Positions 8,246-16,545 of a stretch of 64,000 nucleotides of DNA are shown piece after piece; position 1 is the first letter of the stretch; every line of letters begins with the position of its first letter. The position numbers were made by a program, and so were the translations under genes. The DNA lies in assembly GCA_017515285.1 (NCBI GenBank), contig JAFWGN010000011.1:1-64000 (forward strand), given 5' to 3'. The notes beneath the pieces are model-generated. The model was not told the origin of the DNA. It saw only the letters and a list, made by a program, of their open reading frames with translations, and searched no databases. This DNA is from Candidatus Saccharimonadota bacterium (GTDB lineage Bacteria; Patescibacteriota; Saccharimonadia; Saccharimonadales; Saccharimonadaceae).

Positions 8246-9417
8246 TTGACCGTGTAGAAAACCCCGGGCAAATTTTAATCAACAACGCCAAAACCTTCGG
8301 TCGTCTCATTCGTGAGCGTTTCGAAAAGGACCCCCGCTTCTATCTTTTCTCCCCCGACGAAACCACCTCAAACCGCCTCACCGAAGTTTATGACGTCGAG
8401 AAACGCGCCTGGAATCTAGGTATCGAATCCTTCGACCTTCCCGAATCAGAAAGCGGTCGCATCGTCGAGCTACTTTCCGAGAATGCGCTTTTTGCGGCCA
8501 TGGTCGGACATCTCAGCAACGGGGAACAAGCCATGATGACGAGCTATGAGGCCTTTTTCTCTATTGTTCTTCCGCAAATCCTTCAACAGATAAAATTTTA
8601 CAAACAAATGAACGCCGTCTCTTGGCGCCGGCCTTGGCCCGCCACCAATCTACTCTCGACCTCTATGTGCTGGCGCCAGGATCACAATGGCTTTTCCCAC
8701 CAATCTCCCGCCGTCATTTCCGCCCTTCTCGACGTCCCGAGCGGACTCACAAACTGCCTTTTTCCGGTTGACGACTCTGCCATTGAAGCGACCTTCGACT
8801 TTATGCTCAAAAGTGCAAATGTTGTAAATTTTACAACATTTGATAAAAACGACACCCCCCGTTGGATCGACTCTAATCACGCCCGCTTCCTTTTCGATAA
8901 CGGTGGTGCGAGCATTTATCAGTTCGCCTCTGACCCCGACCCGGAAATCATCTTAACCGCCGCCGGCGACGTCGCCACTCGGGAAATGCTCCGCGCAAGG
9001 GAAATAATCAAGCGCGATTTGCCAGAATGTCGCCTCCGTTTCGTCGGGATTAACTCCCTAACCTACGGCGCAATCGGGACGGCCGACCGGAAGCTCTCCC
9101 AAGCTACTTTCTCCGACTACTTTACGGATTCTCTCCCCGTCCTCGCCAGTTTCCACGGTTACCCTGAAACCCTAAAAACCATCCTCGGAAACTACGCGGA
9201 CAGAAACCGTCTCGAGGTTCGCGGCTTCCTCGAGGAGGGAACAACCACCACTCCGCTCGAGATGCTCGCTCTTAACCATAACTCCCGCTTCGATCTCGCC
9301 GCCACCATAGCTAGAAAACTCAACCGCCCCGACCTCGCGGAAAAATACCTCAAAGTCCTCGACGACAACCGTACTCACGCTCATTCTTTCGGCGTCGATA
9401 AAATCGAACTAAATTAA
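8242..9417 (+). CDS. phosphoketolase, C-terminal subunit
   Basis: 391 residues covering the middle and C-terminal XFP domains: FSPDETTSNRL, GRIVELLSEN, SYEAFFSIV, WRQDHNGFSHQSP, AAGDVATREML, FHGYPETLKTIL and VRGFLEEGTTTTPLEML. It has its own ribosome binding site (AAAGGAG, 8227-8233, 8 bases before ATG) and overlaps the N-terminal gene by 4 bases, so the two are made as coupled, separate chains. Together they total 713 residues against roughly 790-800 for the usual single chain; the linker motif containing NPHANGG is absent. Codons for VVNFTT at 8817-8841 hold one copy of a recurring palindrome. Confidence 0.9.
   Translation: MIDRVENPGQILINNAKTFGRLIRERFEKDPRFYLFSPDETTSNRLTEVYDVEKRAWNLGIESFDLPESESGRIVELLSENALFAAMVGHLSNGEQAMMTSYEAFFSIVLPQILQQIKFYKQMNAVSWRRPWPATNLLSTSMCWRQDHNGFSHQSPAVISALLDVPSGLTNCLFPVDDSAIEATFDFMLKSANVVNFTTFDKNDTPRWIDSNHARFLFDNGGASIYQFASDPDPEIILTAAGDVATREMLRAREIIKRDLPECRLRFVGINSLTYGAIGTADRKLSQATFSDYFTDSLPVLASFHGYPETLKTILGNYADRNRLEVRGFLEEGTTTTPLEMLALNHNSRFDLAATIARKLNRPDLAEKYLKVLDDNRTHAHSFGVDKIELN
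8817..8841. repeat. TGTTGTAAA palindrome, copy 1 (inside phosphoketolase)
   Basis: A perfect 25-base palindrome (12-base arms AAATGTTGTAAA, single T centre) lies within the coding sequence, where it encodes VVNFTT. It is the most complete of five copies of one motif in the window. Confidence 0.85.
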
Positions 9418-9460
9418 AAAATAGTCCACAAAAAGTCTAGCACATCGCCTCGATTCGTGA

Positions 9461-9680
9461 TAAAATAAAAATGCATAACCAAAAATAAGAATTCATTTGT
9501 AATCGCACGTAACGGTAAAGGTTTGAGCCTGAATACGCAAGCTCAAGCTTTGAATTGGCACCACGAGTTTCCAGTTCGAGCTTTAGCTGCGTATGCGGTT
9601 GAATTCTTAAATTGGTTATGCACCTCGCGGTGCCAATTTTTGTATAGCGCTTCGAGATTACCGTTAACAAAAGGAGGCCT
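9461..9680 (+). promoter_or_regulatory. structured 5' leader of the FISUMP gene
   Basis: TAAAAT (9461-9466) predicts a transcript starting near 9472; no strong -35 is seen. The 208-base untranslated leader has four interleaved pairings. A: 9472-9495 with 9600-9622. B: 9533-9558 with 9571-9594. C: AATTGGCACCACGAG (9553-9567) with CTCGCGGTGCCAATT (9624-9638). G: GTAACGGTAA (9509-9518) with TTACCGTTAAC (9658-9668). B and C share bases 9553-9558, and A crosses C and G, so the pairings form either alternative folds or a pseudoknot. AAGGAGG sits just downstream. I know no described riboswitch with this pattern. Confidence 0.6.
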
Positions 9681-12323
9681 ATGCAGCCAATCAAAGAAAT
9701 CAACCTAATCAACCGAGCCTTGCGAGCTAGTCTCGCCATGCTCGGTTTATTCGTTCTTGCTTTCTGTCTCATCCCGAACTTGATTAGCGAGGCCTCCGCC
9801 ACCGACATTACTTCCAACATAAACTGGTCTCCAGTTTCCCTTGCCCTCGACCCCGACACCGAAGACACCGAGACACCCATAGGTGGTGTCGGGCACGGCA
9901 ACATCCTCTTTAACTTTATCGCCGCAACCTCAGTCTCGGGTAACAACATCGGGACGATGCAGGTCGTCAAAAAGCGCGTCAGCGTCACCACTTCCGGCAA
10001 GCAGTTCATGGTTTACCTCTCTACCGGAAGCGAAACCGACTCTGGCCTCGCTTTGAACGGTGGCGACATGAGCATCGTCCCGATAAATGGTACTTGGTCT
10101 GAACCTGTCGCCTTTACAGGTAAAAGTTGGGGCTACGCCGTCCCGGGAAACGCCAGTTTCGGCGCCGGCCTCGCCACCGCTCCCTCTATTTCTGATTATG
10201 CGGCTTACGATTCAATTCAAGGCCGAGATTTAACTTACGCTTCCTCCGAACATTATAATAAGGGCAAGTGGGCTGCCGTCCCCGTTCTTGGCGGTGCTCA
10301 ACAAATCTGGAAAGCAACCACCACCAACACCGCTGGCTTCGGCGCTTACGAGCTAAACGGCTCCACCGTAAACGGCGACACAAATAACTTCTTTGATATT
10401 TACTACGCCGCCGTCGTTGATACCGACCTTGTTGGCGGGGAATACAAAAACACTCTCGTTTACACCGCTCTCGCTAGTGCAAACGACATCGACCGAGTTT
10501 CTAACAACCTCGTCCGCGACCAAGAGTTCGGCACGGGCGGAGACAAGGTTACCCTAGCGTTCGACCTCGCCTCCTCAACCGCGCTTGTCGAATATGACGA
10601 CGTCAACGTTTGGCTCGTTCCTCATATCGCCACGGAAGGCGACGGTACCGCCGGCTCCGGTAATAATTACACGACCACCGGCCTCGATATCTATAAAACC
10701 AACGACTATAAATGCACTATCGCCGGAAGCTCCGACTTCACCGTCTATAGCAATCGCGTCGAACTCGCCTGCACCGTCCCTACCAACCCCGGCGCCGCCA
10801 CTAACGCCGACGGCCAAAATAACACCTCTGGTGGCGCCACCATGGCGGGCGAATATGATTTTTGGGTAGAAATCCCAGATTATGGCTATAACTACATCAG
10901 CAAATATCAAACTAGCTCCGGTCTCGAAATCGGCTCCTTCACCTATGCCGGTCTCCAAACTCGCGCCCGCGACGCCTATAAACACACTTCCTCCGCCCAC
11001 CGCATTTCCACCATGCAAGAAGTAACCCCAAGCATCTGCAAAAATACGAATATGTGGGGCACCGGCACGGTTGATTCCGCCAGAGTTTATAACTATACTG
11101 GTACCGGCAACCCTCTTGCCTCTTCCGCTAGCGCTTCCGCCGCCATTGGTGTTGGGACCTTCCTGCTTGGCGATAATCGCGAGACTGTCACTTCTGGCGG
11201 ACAAGCCGGAACAAATTATAAAACCTACCTCGTCCGTCGTCTCGCCGACGGTAACTGTTGGATGGTGCAGAACCTCGACCTTAACCTCGCAGATTTTACG
11301 AGCTGGAAGAGCAAGCGCCTTACTTCCGAGAACACCAATCTTAATACTAAAGATATTTGGATTCCTGATGCCGCTTTGTCCAGCCGCACTTGGTCCACCA
11401 ACCCTAGCAAAATCGGAGGTTATGACAATGTTCTCGGAACTACCGGCATCCTTGAGCCTGGTCCCGGTTACTCTTCAGTTGGCGCTCTTTCTATCGACAC
11501 CTACCAATTCCAATCTCGAAACACCTTTGGCCCGAACCTCTATTGGGGAAGTAGGTATCAAGCAAATACTGCCACCGATAACACCGGAACCGCAAATAAC
11601 AATGGGCTAGTGATTGCCAATAACGCTAACTCCTCCTTTGCTCGCTCTTACAACAATGACCTCGCCTATCTCACCGGAACGCAGAACGTAAAAAATCCAA
11701 CCGCCTGCGCCGCCAATACAACCGAAGGTAATGCCCGGATTGATGAATGTCTGCAAAACGGCAAAATCGATAATGCTTACGGTTCCCTTACTTCCATCAC
11801 TTCGAGTGATGGTACTACCCAAGACACTACTTGGCAACCGAGTACCATTACTAGTAACACTGACACCACCTTCACCATGCGCGGTTCGAACTATCTTGGC
11901 GATTATTATAACTGGTATGCCGCCACAGCAGAAACTGGTCAATACTCAACTAGCTCCGGCAATATGCAAGACGACATCTGCCCGAAAGGTTGGAGATTGC
12001 CGAGAAACTCAGGGACGGGTTCATGGGATGACCTCATTAAGACCACCTACCAATTAACAACAAGCTACGGATACACAGCCAATAACCGCAAGCAACTTAA
12101 TAAAATCATGCAGCTACCGCTCTCTATTCCGTTCGCCGGCTACTATGGATGGTCTAATGGCTCGCTCAACGCTAGGGGCGGCGACGGGGACTATTGGTCT
12201 TCTACGCCTGATAGCCCCGAGCTTGCGCACGACCTGAACGTGGGTTATGTCGGCCTCTTGGGTGCGCAGGACGGGCATAATAAGGCGTACGGCTTTACTG
12301 TTCGTTGTGTCGCCCGTGACTAA
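9681..12323 (+). CDS. secreted FISUMP-domain surface protein
   Basis: 880 residues. A hydrophobic signal segment (about 12-33, SLAMLGLFVLAFCLIPNL) is followed by SEASA, a plausible cleavage site. The N-terminal 400 residues are a Thr/Ser/Asn-rich extracellular region. The C-terminal half is the FISUMP domain: MQEVTPSICKNTNMWGTG, VRRLADGNCWMVQNLDLNL, YLGDYYNWYAATA, ICPKGWRLP, GDYWSSTP and GFTVRCVARD at the end. The start is fixed by AAGGAGG 5 bases before ATG. It is the complete paralogue of the gene at the window's left edge. No anchor motif is visible at the C-terminus, so how it stays on the cell is unclear. Confidence 0.85.
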   Translation: MQPIKEINLINRALRASLAMLGLFVLAFCLIPNLISEASATDITSNINWSPVSLALDPDTEDTETPIGGVGHGNILFNFIAATSVSGNNIGTMQVVKKRVSVTTSGKQFMVYLSTGSETDSGLALNGGDMSIVPINGTWSEPVAFTGKSWGYAVPGNASFGAGLATAPSISDYAAYDSIQGRDLTYASSEHYNKGKWAAVPVLGGAQQIWKATTTNTAGFGAYELNGSTVNGDTNNFFDIYYAAVVDTDLVGGEYKNTLVYTALASANDIDRVSNNLVRDQEFGTGGDKVTLAFDLASSTALVEYDDVNVWLVPHIATEGDGTAGSGNNYTTTGLDIYKTNDYKCTIAGSSDFTVYSNRVELACTVPTNPGAATNADGQNNTSGGATMAGEYDFWVEIPDYGYNYISKYQTSSGLEIGSFTYAGLQTRARDAYKHTSSAHRISTMQEVTPSICKNTNMWGTGTVDSARVYNYTGTGNPLASSASASAAIGVGTFLLGDNRETVTSGGQAGTNYKTYLVRRLADGNCWMVQNLDLNLADFTSWKSKRLTSENTNLNTKDIWIPDAALSSRTWSTNPSKIGGYDNVLGTTGILEPGPGYSSVGALSIDTYQFQSRNTFGPNLYWGSRYQANTATDNTGTANNNGLVIANNANSSFARSYNNDLAYLTGTQNVKNPTACAANTTEGNARIDECLQNGKIDNAYGSLTSITSSDGTTQDTTWQPSTITSNTDTTFTMRGSNYLGDYYNWYAATAETGQYSTSSGNMQDDICPKGWRLPRNSGTGSWDDLIKTTYQLTTSYGYTANNRKQLNKIMQLPLSIPFAGYYGWSNGSLNARGGDGDYWSSTPDSPELAHDLNVGYVGLLGAQDGHNKAYGFTVRCVARD

Positions 12324-12336
12324 CCCAAAAGTTCCA

Positions 12337-12399
12337 GCTTTCCTCGGTTCTGGGTCTCCACACCTAGTCCTCATGTGAGGACCCAGAACCGAGGGAAGC
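12337..12399. repeat. hairpin element, FISUMP-associated copy 2
   Basis: The left arm starts GCTTTCCTCGGTTCTGGGTC (12337-12356) and the right arm GACCCAGAACCGAGGGAAGC ends at 12399; 19 of 20 positions pair, and the pairing continues with 2 mismatches to an 11-base loop containing TAGTCCTC. It begins 14 bases after the FISUMP stop codon and lacks a T-run. The sequence is homologous to the hairpin at 1677-1775. Confidence 0.8.
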
Positions 12400-12430
12400 A
12401 AAACTCTCTAATCTATGGTATAATCTAGTC

Positions 12431-13660
12431 ATGACACTATCCGAAGAACTCATTTGGCGCGGTTTCTCCGCCAAGACCACGATTAAAAACCCCGAAGACC
12501 TCGACAATCGGGAGAACAAGCAGTTCTATTGGGGTGCTGACCCGAGTGCCGACTCTTTAACGATTGGCAACCTTGCCGCCCTTATGATGTGCGCCTGCTT
12601 CGTCCGCCACGGATATAAACCCTATCTTCTCGTCGGCGGTGCGACCGGTCAAATCGGCGACCCGAAAGAGAATGGCGAGAGGGAACTAAAGTCTCTCGAC
12701 GAAGTCGAACATAACAAATCCTGCATCAAAAAACAAGTCGAAAGAATCATCAACTCCGACCAAACTACCATGCTCGACAACCTTGATTGGTTTAAGGACA
12801 TGAACTATCTCGCTTTCCTCCGCGAAGTCGGAAAAACCTTTTCCATGACCCAACTCCTCGACCGCCAATTCGTCCAAAATCGCATTGGCGAGGGTGGTTC
12901 CGGCATCTCTTATGCCGAGTTCTCCTACACCTTAATCCAAGGCTACGATTTTCTCCACCTCTACCGAAAATACGGCGTTAATCTCCAACTCTGTGGCGCC
13001 GACCAATACGGCAACTGTGCCTCTGGCATCCACCTAATTCGCCGCCTCGAAAACGCCGAAGCCGACATCTGGTCCACTCCTCTCGTCATTGACCCGGTCA
13101 CGGGCAGGAAATTCGGGAAATCCGAAGGTAACGCCATCTGGCTCGCAAGCGAATCAAGCGACGGAAAATCGGAGAATTACACGACCATCTTCGACTTTTA
13201 TCAATTCTGGCTCAACCAGCCCGACTCCTCCGTCGAATACTTACTCAAGATTTACACCCTCTACGACAAGCCAGAAATCGACCAAATTTTAAGCGACCAT
13301 AAGAAAGCTCCGGAAAAGCGCCTCGCCCAAAAGGCCCTAGCGAGAGGCGCCACCGAAGTCGTCCACGGTGAAGCGTCCGCCAAAAACGCTGAATGGGCCA
13401 CGGATTTCCTCTTCGCCAAAGAAAAGGAATATACCGAGGACAACATCGAAAAACTCGGCAACATCTTAGGCACATATGAAAGAAAAGAATTACTCGACTT
13501 GCTAGTCGAATCCGAACTCGCCTCTTCCAAAACCGAGGCTAGAAAACTCCTAAAATCCGGTGCCATCTCCTTCAACGGCGAAAAAATAACCGAAGACTAC
13601 CAAATTATCTCCGGCGGAATCTTGAAGAAAGGCAAAAACAAGTTCGCTATCATTAAGTAA
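12431..13660 (+). CDS. tyrS: tyrosyl-tRNA synthetase
   Basis: Charges tRNA-Tyr. 409 residues, class I fold: DPSADSLTIGNLAALM carries the HIGH-equivalent motif (TIGN), VGGATGQIGDP follows, YDFLHLY and GADQYGNCASG line the tyrosine pocket, and KFGKS is the KMSKS-type loop (about residue 225). The C-terminal S4 RNA-binding domain is present (SKTEARKLLKSGAISFNG). Length and order are normal. TATAAT (12419-12424) ends 6 bases before ATG without a ribosome binding site, so translation is probably leaderless. It is a single-gene transcription unit preceded by the hairpin element at 12337-12399. Confidence 0.96.
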   Translation: MTLSEELIWRGFSAKTTIKNPEDLDNRENKQFYWGADPSADSLTIGNLAALMMCACFVRHGYKPYLLVGGATGQIGDPKENGERELKSLDEVEHNKSCIKKQVERIINSDQTTMLDNLDWFKDMNYLAFLREVGKTFSMTQLLDRQFVQNRIGEGGSGISYAEFSYTLIQGYDFLHLYRKYGVNLQLCGADQYGNCASGIHLIRRLENAEADIWSTPLVIDPVTGRKFGKSEGNAIWLASESSDGKSENYTTIFDFYQFWLNQPDSSVEYLLKIYTLYDKPEIDQILSDHKKAPEKRLAQKALARGATEVVHGEASAKNAEWATDFLFAKEKEYTEDNIEKLGNILGTYERKELLDLLVESELASSKTEARKLLKSGAISFNGEKITEDYQIISGGILKKGKNKFAIIK

Positions 13661-13698
13661 ATTGACAATTTTAACTATAAGTGGTATAATATAAAGAT

Positions 13699-14196
13699 AT
13701 GAACGACAAAGGTTTAGAAATCATCGGCTCCACCGAATATGTCGAGGTTGCCGGAATAAAAGATATCCCCGCCAAAATCGACACCGGCGCCGACTCTTCA
13801 AGCATCTGGGCCTCAAACATCGACATGGAAAAAGACGGGACCCTTTCCTTTATGCTTTTCGCCGAAGGTTCACCATTTTTTACCGGCGAACCCCTAAAAA
13901 CCAAGGACTACTTCATTAAAGTCGTCCGCTCGGCCCACGGCGATGAACAAGTCCGCTACCGCGTCAAACTCCCGCTCAAACTCGGCCAACAATCTTTTGA
14001 AACCACTTTCACCTTGGCGAGCCGCGCCAAAAACAACTTCCCAATCCTCATCGGCCGACACACTCTAGAAGATAGATTCCTCGTCAACGTCGCAATCCGC
14101 ACCATCGAAACGACCAAAAACCACCGCACGACCCCGCTAAACGACGAGCTCAAAAAAGACCCCTATGCATTTCACCAAAAATATGTTAAAATGTAA
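13699..14196 (+). CDS. RimB-like retropepsin-type protease (PF05618 family)
   Basis: 165 residues with the aspartic-protease-like signature KIDTGADSSSIWASNI (about 28-44) and a second conserved stretch FPILIGRHTLEDRFLVNV. This matches the family named ATP-dependent zinc protease, which includes RimB, the retropepsin-like partner of RimK in Pseudomonas. It sits 48 bases before the rimK homologue, so a role in trimming glutamate tails added by RimK is likely by context. TATAAT (13685-13690) is 8 bases before ATG, so a leaderless mRNA is likely. The catalytic Asp is in DTGAD. Confidence 0.8.
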   Translation: MNDKGLEIIGSTEYVEVAGIKDIPAKIDTGADSSSIWASNIDMEKDGTLSFMLFAEGSPFFTGEPLKTKDYFIKVVRSAHGDEQVRYRVKLPLKLGQQSFETTFTLASRAKNNFPILIGRHTLEDRFLVNVAIRTIETTKNHRTTPLNDELKKDPYAFHQKYVKM

Positions 14197-14244
14197 GCGT
14201 TCTCGCGCTTGATTTACTGGCGCAGAGTTTAACAGGAGAAAAAT

Positions 14245-15153
14245 ATGAGAATAGCTATTTTATCTAATGGCCCCGCTAACTATTCTACCTCTCGCCTTGT
14301 CGAAGAGGCAAAAAATCGCGGCCACGAAGTCGAGGTAATCAAATACAAAAACTGCTACCTCTCTCTCGACGATAAACACCCTTACGTCTTTTACGAAGGC
14401 AAAAAGCTCGAAGGTTTCGACGCTGTTCTGCCTCGCATCGCTAACTATATGACCCGCTACGGCTGCGCCATCGTCCGCCAGTTCGAAATGCAAGGCGTCT
14501 GGACCGCTTCCAGCTCCATCGCCATCACTCGCGCTCGCGACAAACTGCGCTCCGCCCAAATCCTCGCCAAATACGGCGTTGATATGCCGAAGACCCTCGT
14601 CTCAAGAAACACGGCCGACATCGACGACCTTCTTGAACAAATGGGCCTCCCCGTCATCATCAAACTCGCAACCGGCACTCACGGCAACGGCGTTGTATTG
14701 GCCGACACCAAAAAGGCCGCGAAATCCGCCCTCCAGGCTTTCTATCTTTACAACGAAGACGGCACTAACATCCTCCTCCAAGAATACATTGAGGAATCCG
14801 CCGGCACCGACATCCGTGCCTTCGTCGTCGGCAACCGCGTCGTCGCTTCCATGCAACGTCAATCTCTCGACGACGACTTCCGCTCCAATCTTCACAAGGG
14901 CGGATCTGGTACTCCGGTCAAACTCACCGACGAAGAAAAGAAAGTCGCCCTCAAAGCCGCCAAGGCCATGGGCCTTCACATCTGCGGCGTCGATCTTATG
15001 CGCTCGAGCAAGGGTCCGCTTGTCCTCGAAGTAAACGCTTCCCCTGGCTTCGGTATCGAAAAGGTCACCGGTCGCGACGTCGCTTCCAAAATCATCGAAT
15101 ACATCGAACACAACGCCCCTCGCAAGAACGGCAAAGACCGCGTCGGCGCCTAA
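14245..15153 (+). CDS. rimK: RimK-type ATP-grasp glutamate ligase
   Basis: 302 residues, ATP-grasp fold: N-terminal alpha/beta domain (AILSNGPANYSTSRLVEEA), a central domain with SSSIAITRARDKLRSAQIL, VIIKLATGTHGNGVV (glycine-rich loop), LLQEYIEESAGTDIRAFVVG and the metal-binding end VLEVNASPGFGIEKVTG. The family adds glutamates to ribosomal protein S6 or makes related peptide bonds. The start has an AACAGGAGAA ribosome binding site. It follows the RimB-like gene in the same direction, suggesting one operon or a paired function. The gene ends at a terminator (15177-15204). Confidence 0.88.
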   Translation: MRIAILSNGPANYSTSRLVEEAKNRGHEVEVIKYKNCYLSLDDKHPYVFYEGKKLEGFDAVLPRIANYMTRYGCAIVRQFEMQGVWTASSSIAITRARDKLRSAQILAKYGVDMPKTLVSRNTADIDDLLEQMGLPVIIKLATGTHGNGVVLADTKKAAKSALQAFYLYNEDGTNILLQEYIEESAGTDIRAFVVGNRVVASMQRQSLDDDFRSNLHKGGSGTPVKLTDEEKKVALKAAKAMGLHICGVDLMRSSKGPLVLEVNASPGFGIEKVTGRDVASKIIEYIEHNAPRKNGKDRVGA

Positions 15154-15158
15154 CCAAG

Positions 15159-15177
15159 TGTTGTAAAAATTGCAACA
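15159..15177. repeat. TGTTGTAAA palindrome, copy 2 (intergenic)
   Basis: TGTTGTAAAAATTGCAACA lies between the rimK stop and its terminator. Arms match except for one base. It is the exact reverse complement of the copy inside comEC (59120-59138). Confidence 0.8.
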
Positions 15178-15204
15178 ATAGCCTCCGTCAAACGAGGCTA
15201 TTTT
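15177..15204 (+). terminator. intrinsic terminator after rimK
   Basis: AATAGCCTC (15177-15185) pairs with GAGGCTATT (15194-15202), loop of 8, T-run to 15204. Confidence 0.85.
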
Positions 15205-15208
15205 GGTC

Positions 15209-15237
15209 TTGACTTTTTTAGGGGTGGGTAATATTAT
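15209..15237 (+). promoter_or_regulatory. sigma-70-type promoter
   Basis: TTGACT (15209-15214), 17-base spacer, TATTAT (15232-15237). It reads into the anchored protein at 15260 and shows that the upstream TTG (15203) cannot be its start. Confidence 0.75.
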
Positions 15238-15259
15238 AAGCATAAACAGGATTAAAACC

Positions 15260-16375
15260 ATGGAAGAACCCCCAAAAGTTAATGAAGATTTGTCGCAAAT
15301 TCCACCCGCGCTTGATAGGTCGGAAAAACAGGGGTCAAAGCCCAAAAACGGCTTCAAAATCGCAACCGTAATTTTAGCGTTTTTGACCCTCGCTAGTCTC
15401 GGCTTCGGCGTCTATGGTTTCTTCTTCAAAAAACCGTCCCAAGCTGAAGCGATAAACTCCCTAAACTCCGATAATCTCGACGCCATCTCTGTCGTTTCCG
15501 ACGTCAAGGACCTCCCCACCACCAAGATCTCCGAGCCCCAAGAAATCACGATTACAAACCCCTACATTCTCCGCGACTTGAACCATAAATTCACTCTCCT
15601 CCACGGGCGCTACATCGAAAGCTCAAAAACCGAATCCGGCCAGTTCCTAACGGCTACCTGGGTCTATGACGACACTCGCGAACTCTACGAAACCGGCGAC
15701 TACGCCTTCCTGCGCGACATCGCCGTCTCCGTTTCAGGCGCGAGCGCCTACACTCTCGATTCGCGCTACGGCAACCTAATCAGCTCCCTCGAAGATTACC
15801 TCTCTTCCTTCAAGGGCAAGTACGACATCACTGCCGAAGTCACCTACGATTCCGTCAGCCATGCCGAGTTTGTCCCCTATGAAGACGCTAACCAACTCTA
15901 CCACGACCTCGCCGGTACCGACTCCAACCTCCCAAAAGAAGATTACGCCACCTCCAAATGTAAAATATATCATTACGTCCCCACGGTTGACGGCTTCATT
16001 AACATAACCACTTTCATTACCGGCGGATGTGGCGGGGCGGGCGGCGGCTCAATCCTAGTCAGAAAAGACAGCTTCAAGGCCAAGGGCGACGAAGCCTACA
16101 TCGACGTTCACCTGATTTCTACTAGTTACGTTGATTGGGAAAGCGAACCGGGTGCCCCCATTTGTCGCATCTACGACGGCTTCACAACCGCCATTAGTGG
16201 CGGTTCCGAGGAACGTACCGAAATCGACAGAATCACTGGCGATAGCTGGTGCGACTTCCCCGACGATTACGCCTCGACCCACCCTTCCATCCTCGACCGA
16301 GGCCAACCCTACCGCTTCATCTTCAAGAAAAACAGCGAGGGTATTTATTCCTTCGTCAAAGTCGAAAAACTCTAG
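15260..16375 (+). CDS. membrane-anchored extracytoplasmic protein, unknown
   Basis: Not recognised. 371 residues from ATG 15260, chosen because it follows an ACAGGA site and lies downstream of the promoter. A 30-residue hydrophilic cytoplasmic start is followed by a single membrane helix (about 33-55, IATVILAFLTLASLGFGVYG) and a 315-residue extracytoplasmic domain rich in charged residues and Cys (TGGCGGAGGG; APICRIYDG; DSWCDFPDD), possibly with disulfides. It is followed by a tRNA gene in the same direction. No homologous domain could be named. Confidence 0.75.
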   Translation: MEEPPKVNEDLSQIPPALDRSEKQGSKPKNGFKIATVILAFLTLASLGFGVYGFFFKKPSQAEAINSLNSDNLDAISVVSDVKDLPTTKISEPQEITITNPYILRDLNHKFTLLHGRYIESSKTESGQFLTATWVYDDTRELYETGDYAFLRDIAVSVSGASAYTLDSRYGNLISSLEDYLSSFKGKYDITAEVTYDSVSHAEFVPYEDANQLYHDLAGTDSNLPKEDYATSKCKIYHYVPTVDGFINITTFITGGCGGAGGGSILVRKDSFKAKGDEAYIDVHLISTSYVDWESEPGAPICRIYDGFTTAISGGSEERTEIDRITGDSWCDFPDDYASTHPSILDRGQPYRFIFKKNSEGIYSFVKVEKL

Positions 16376-16428
16376 TCGCCAAGCTATATTCGTGCTACCA
16401 TGGACCAGATATGCTATAATATCTCCAT

Positions 16429-16505
16429 GCACCCGTAGCGCAATTGGATAGAGCGTCAGCTTCCGGAGCTGAAGGCTGGAGGTTCGAACCCTCTCGGGTG
16501 TACCA
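16429..16505 (+). tRNA. tRNA-Arg (anticodon CCG)
   Basis: Cloverleaf: acceptor GCACCCG pairs with CGGGTGT (one G-U pair), anticodon loop TTCCGGA in a CAGC/GCTG stem, TTCGAAC T-loop, A discriminator and an encoded CCA. TATAAT (16415-16420) lies 8 bases upstream and a terminator follows at 16520. Confidence 0.95.
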
Positions 16506-16519
16506 AACCGAACATTTTT

Positions 16520-16545
16520 AATCCCCCGGCCCCCGAGGGATTTTT
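16520..16545 (+). terminator. intrinsic terminator after tRNA-Arg
   Basis: AATCCCCCGG (16520-16529) pairs with CCGAGGGATT (16533-16542) at 9 of 10 positions, with T-run 16541-16545. It touches the 3' end of the convergent gene. Confidence 0.7.

Noticed and set aside
7277-9417. Frameshift or sequencing error breaking one phosphoketolase gene
   Set aside because: The second ORF has its own AAAGGAG binding site and an ATGA overlap, and the junction lies at a domain boundary with a shortened linker; an accidental frameshift would rarely give all three.
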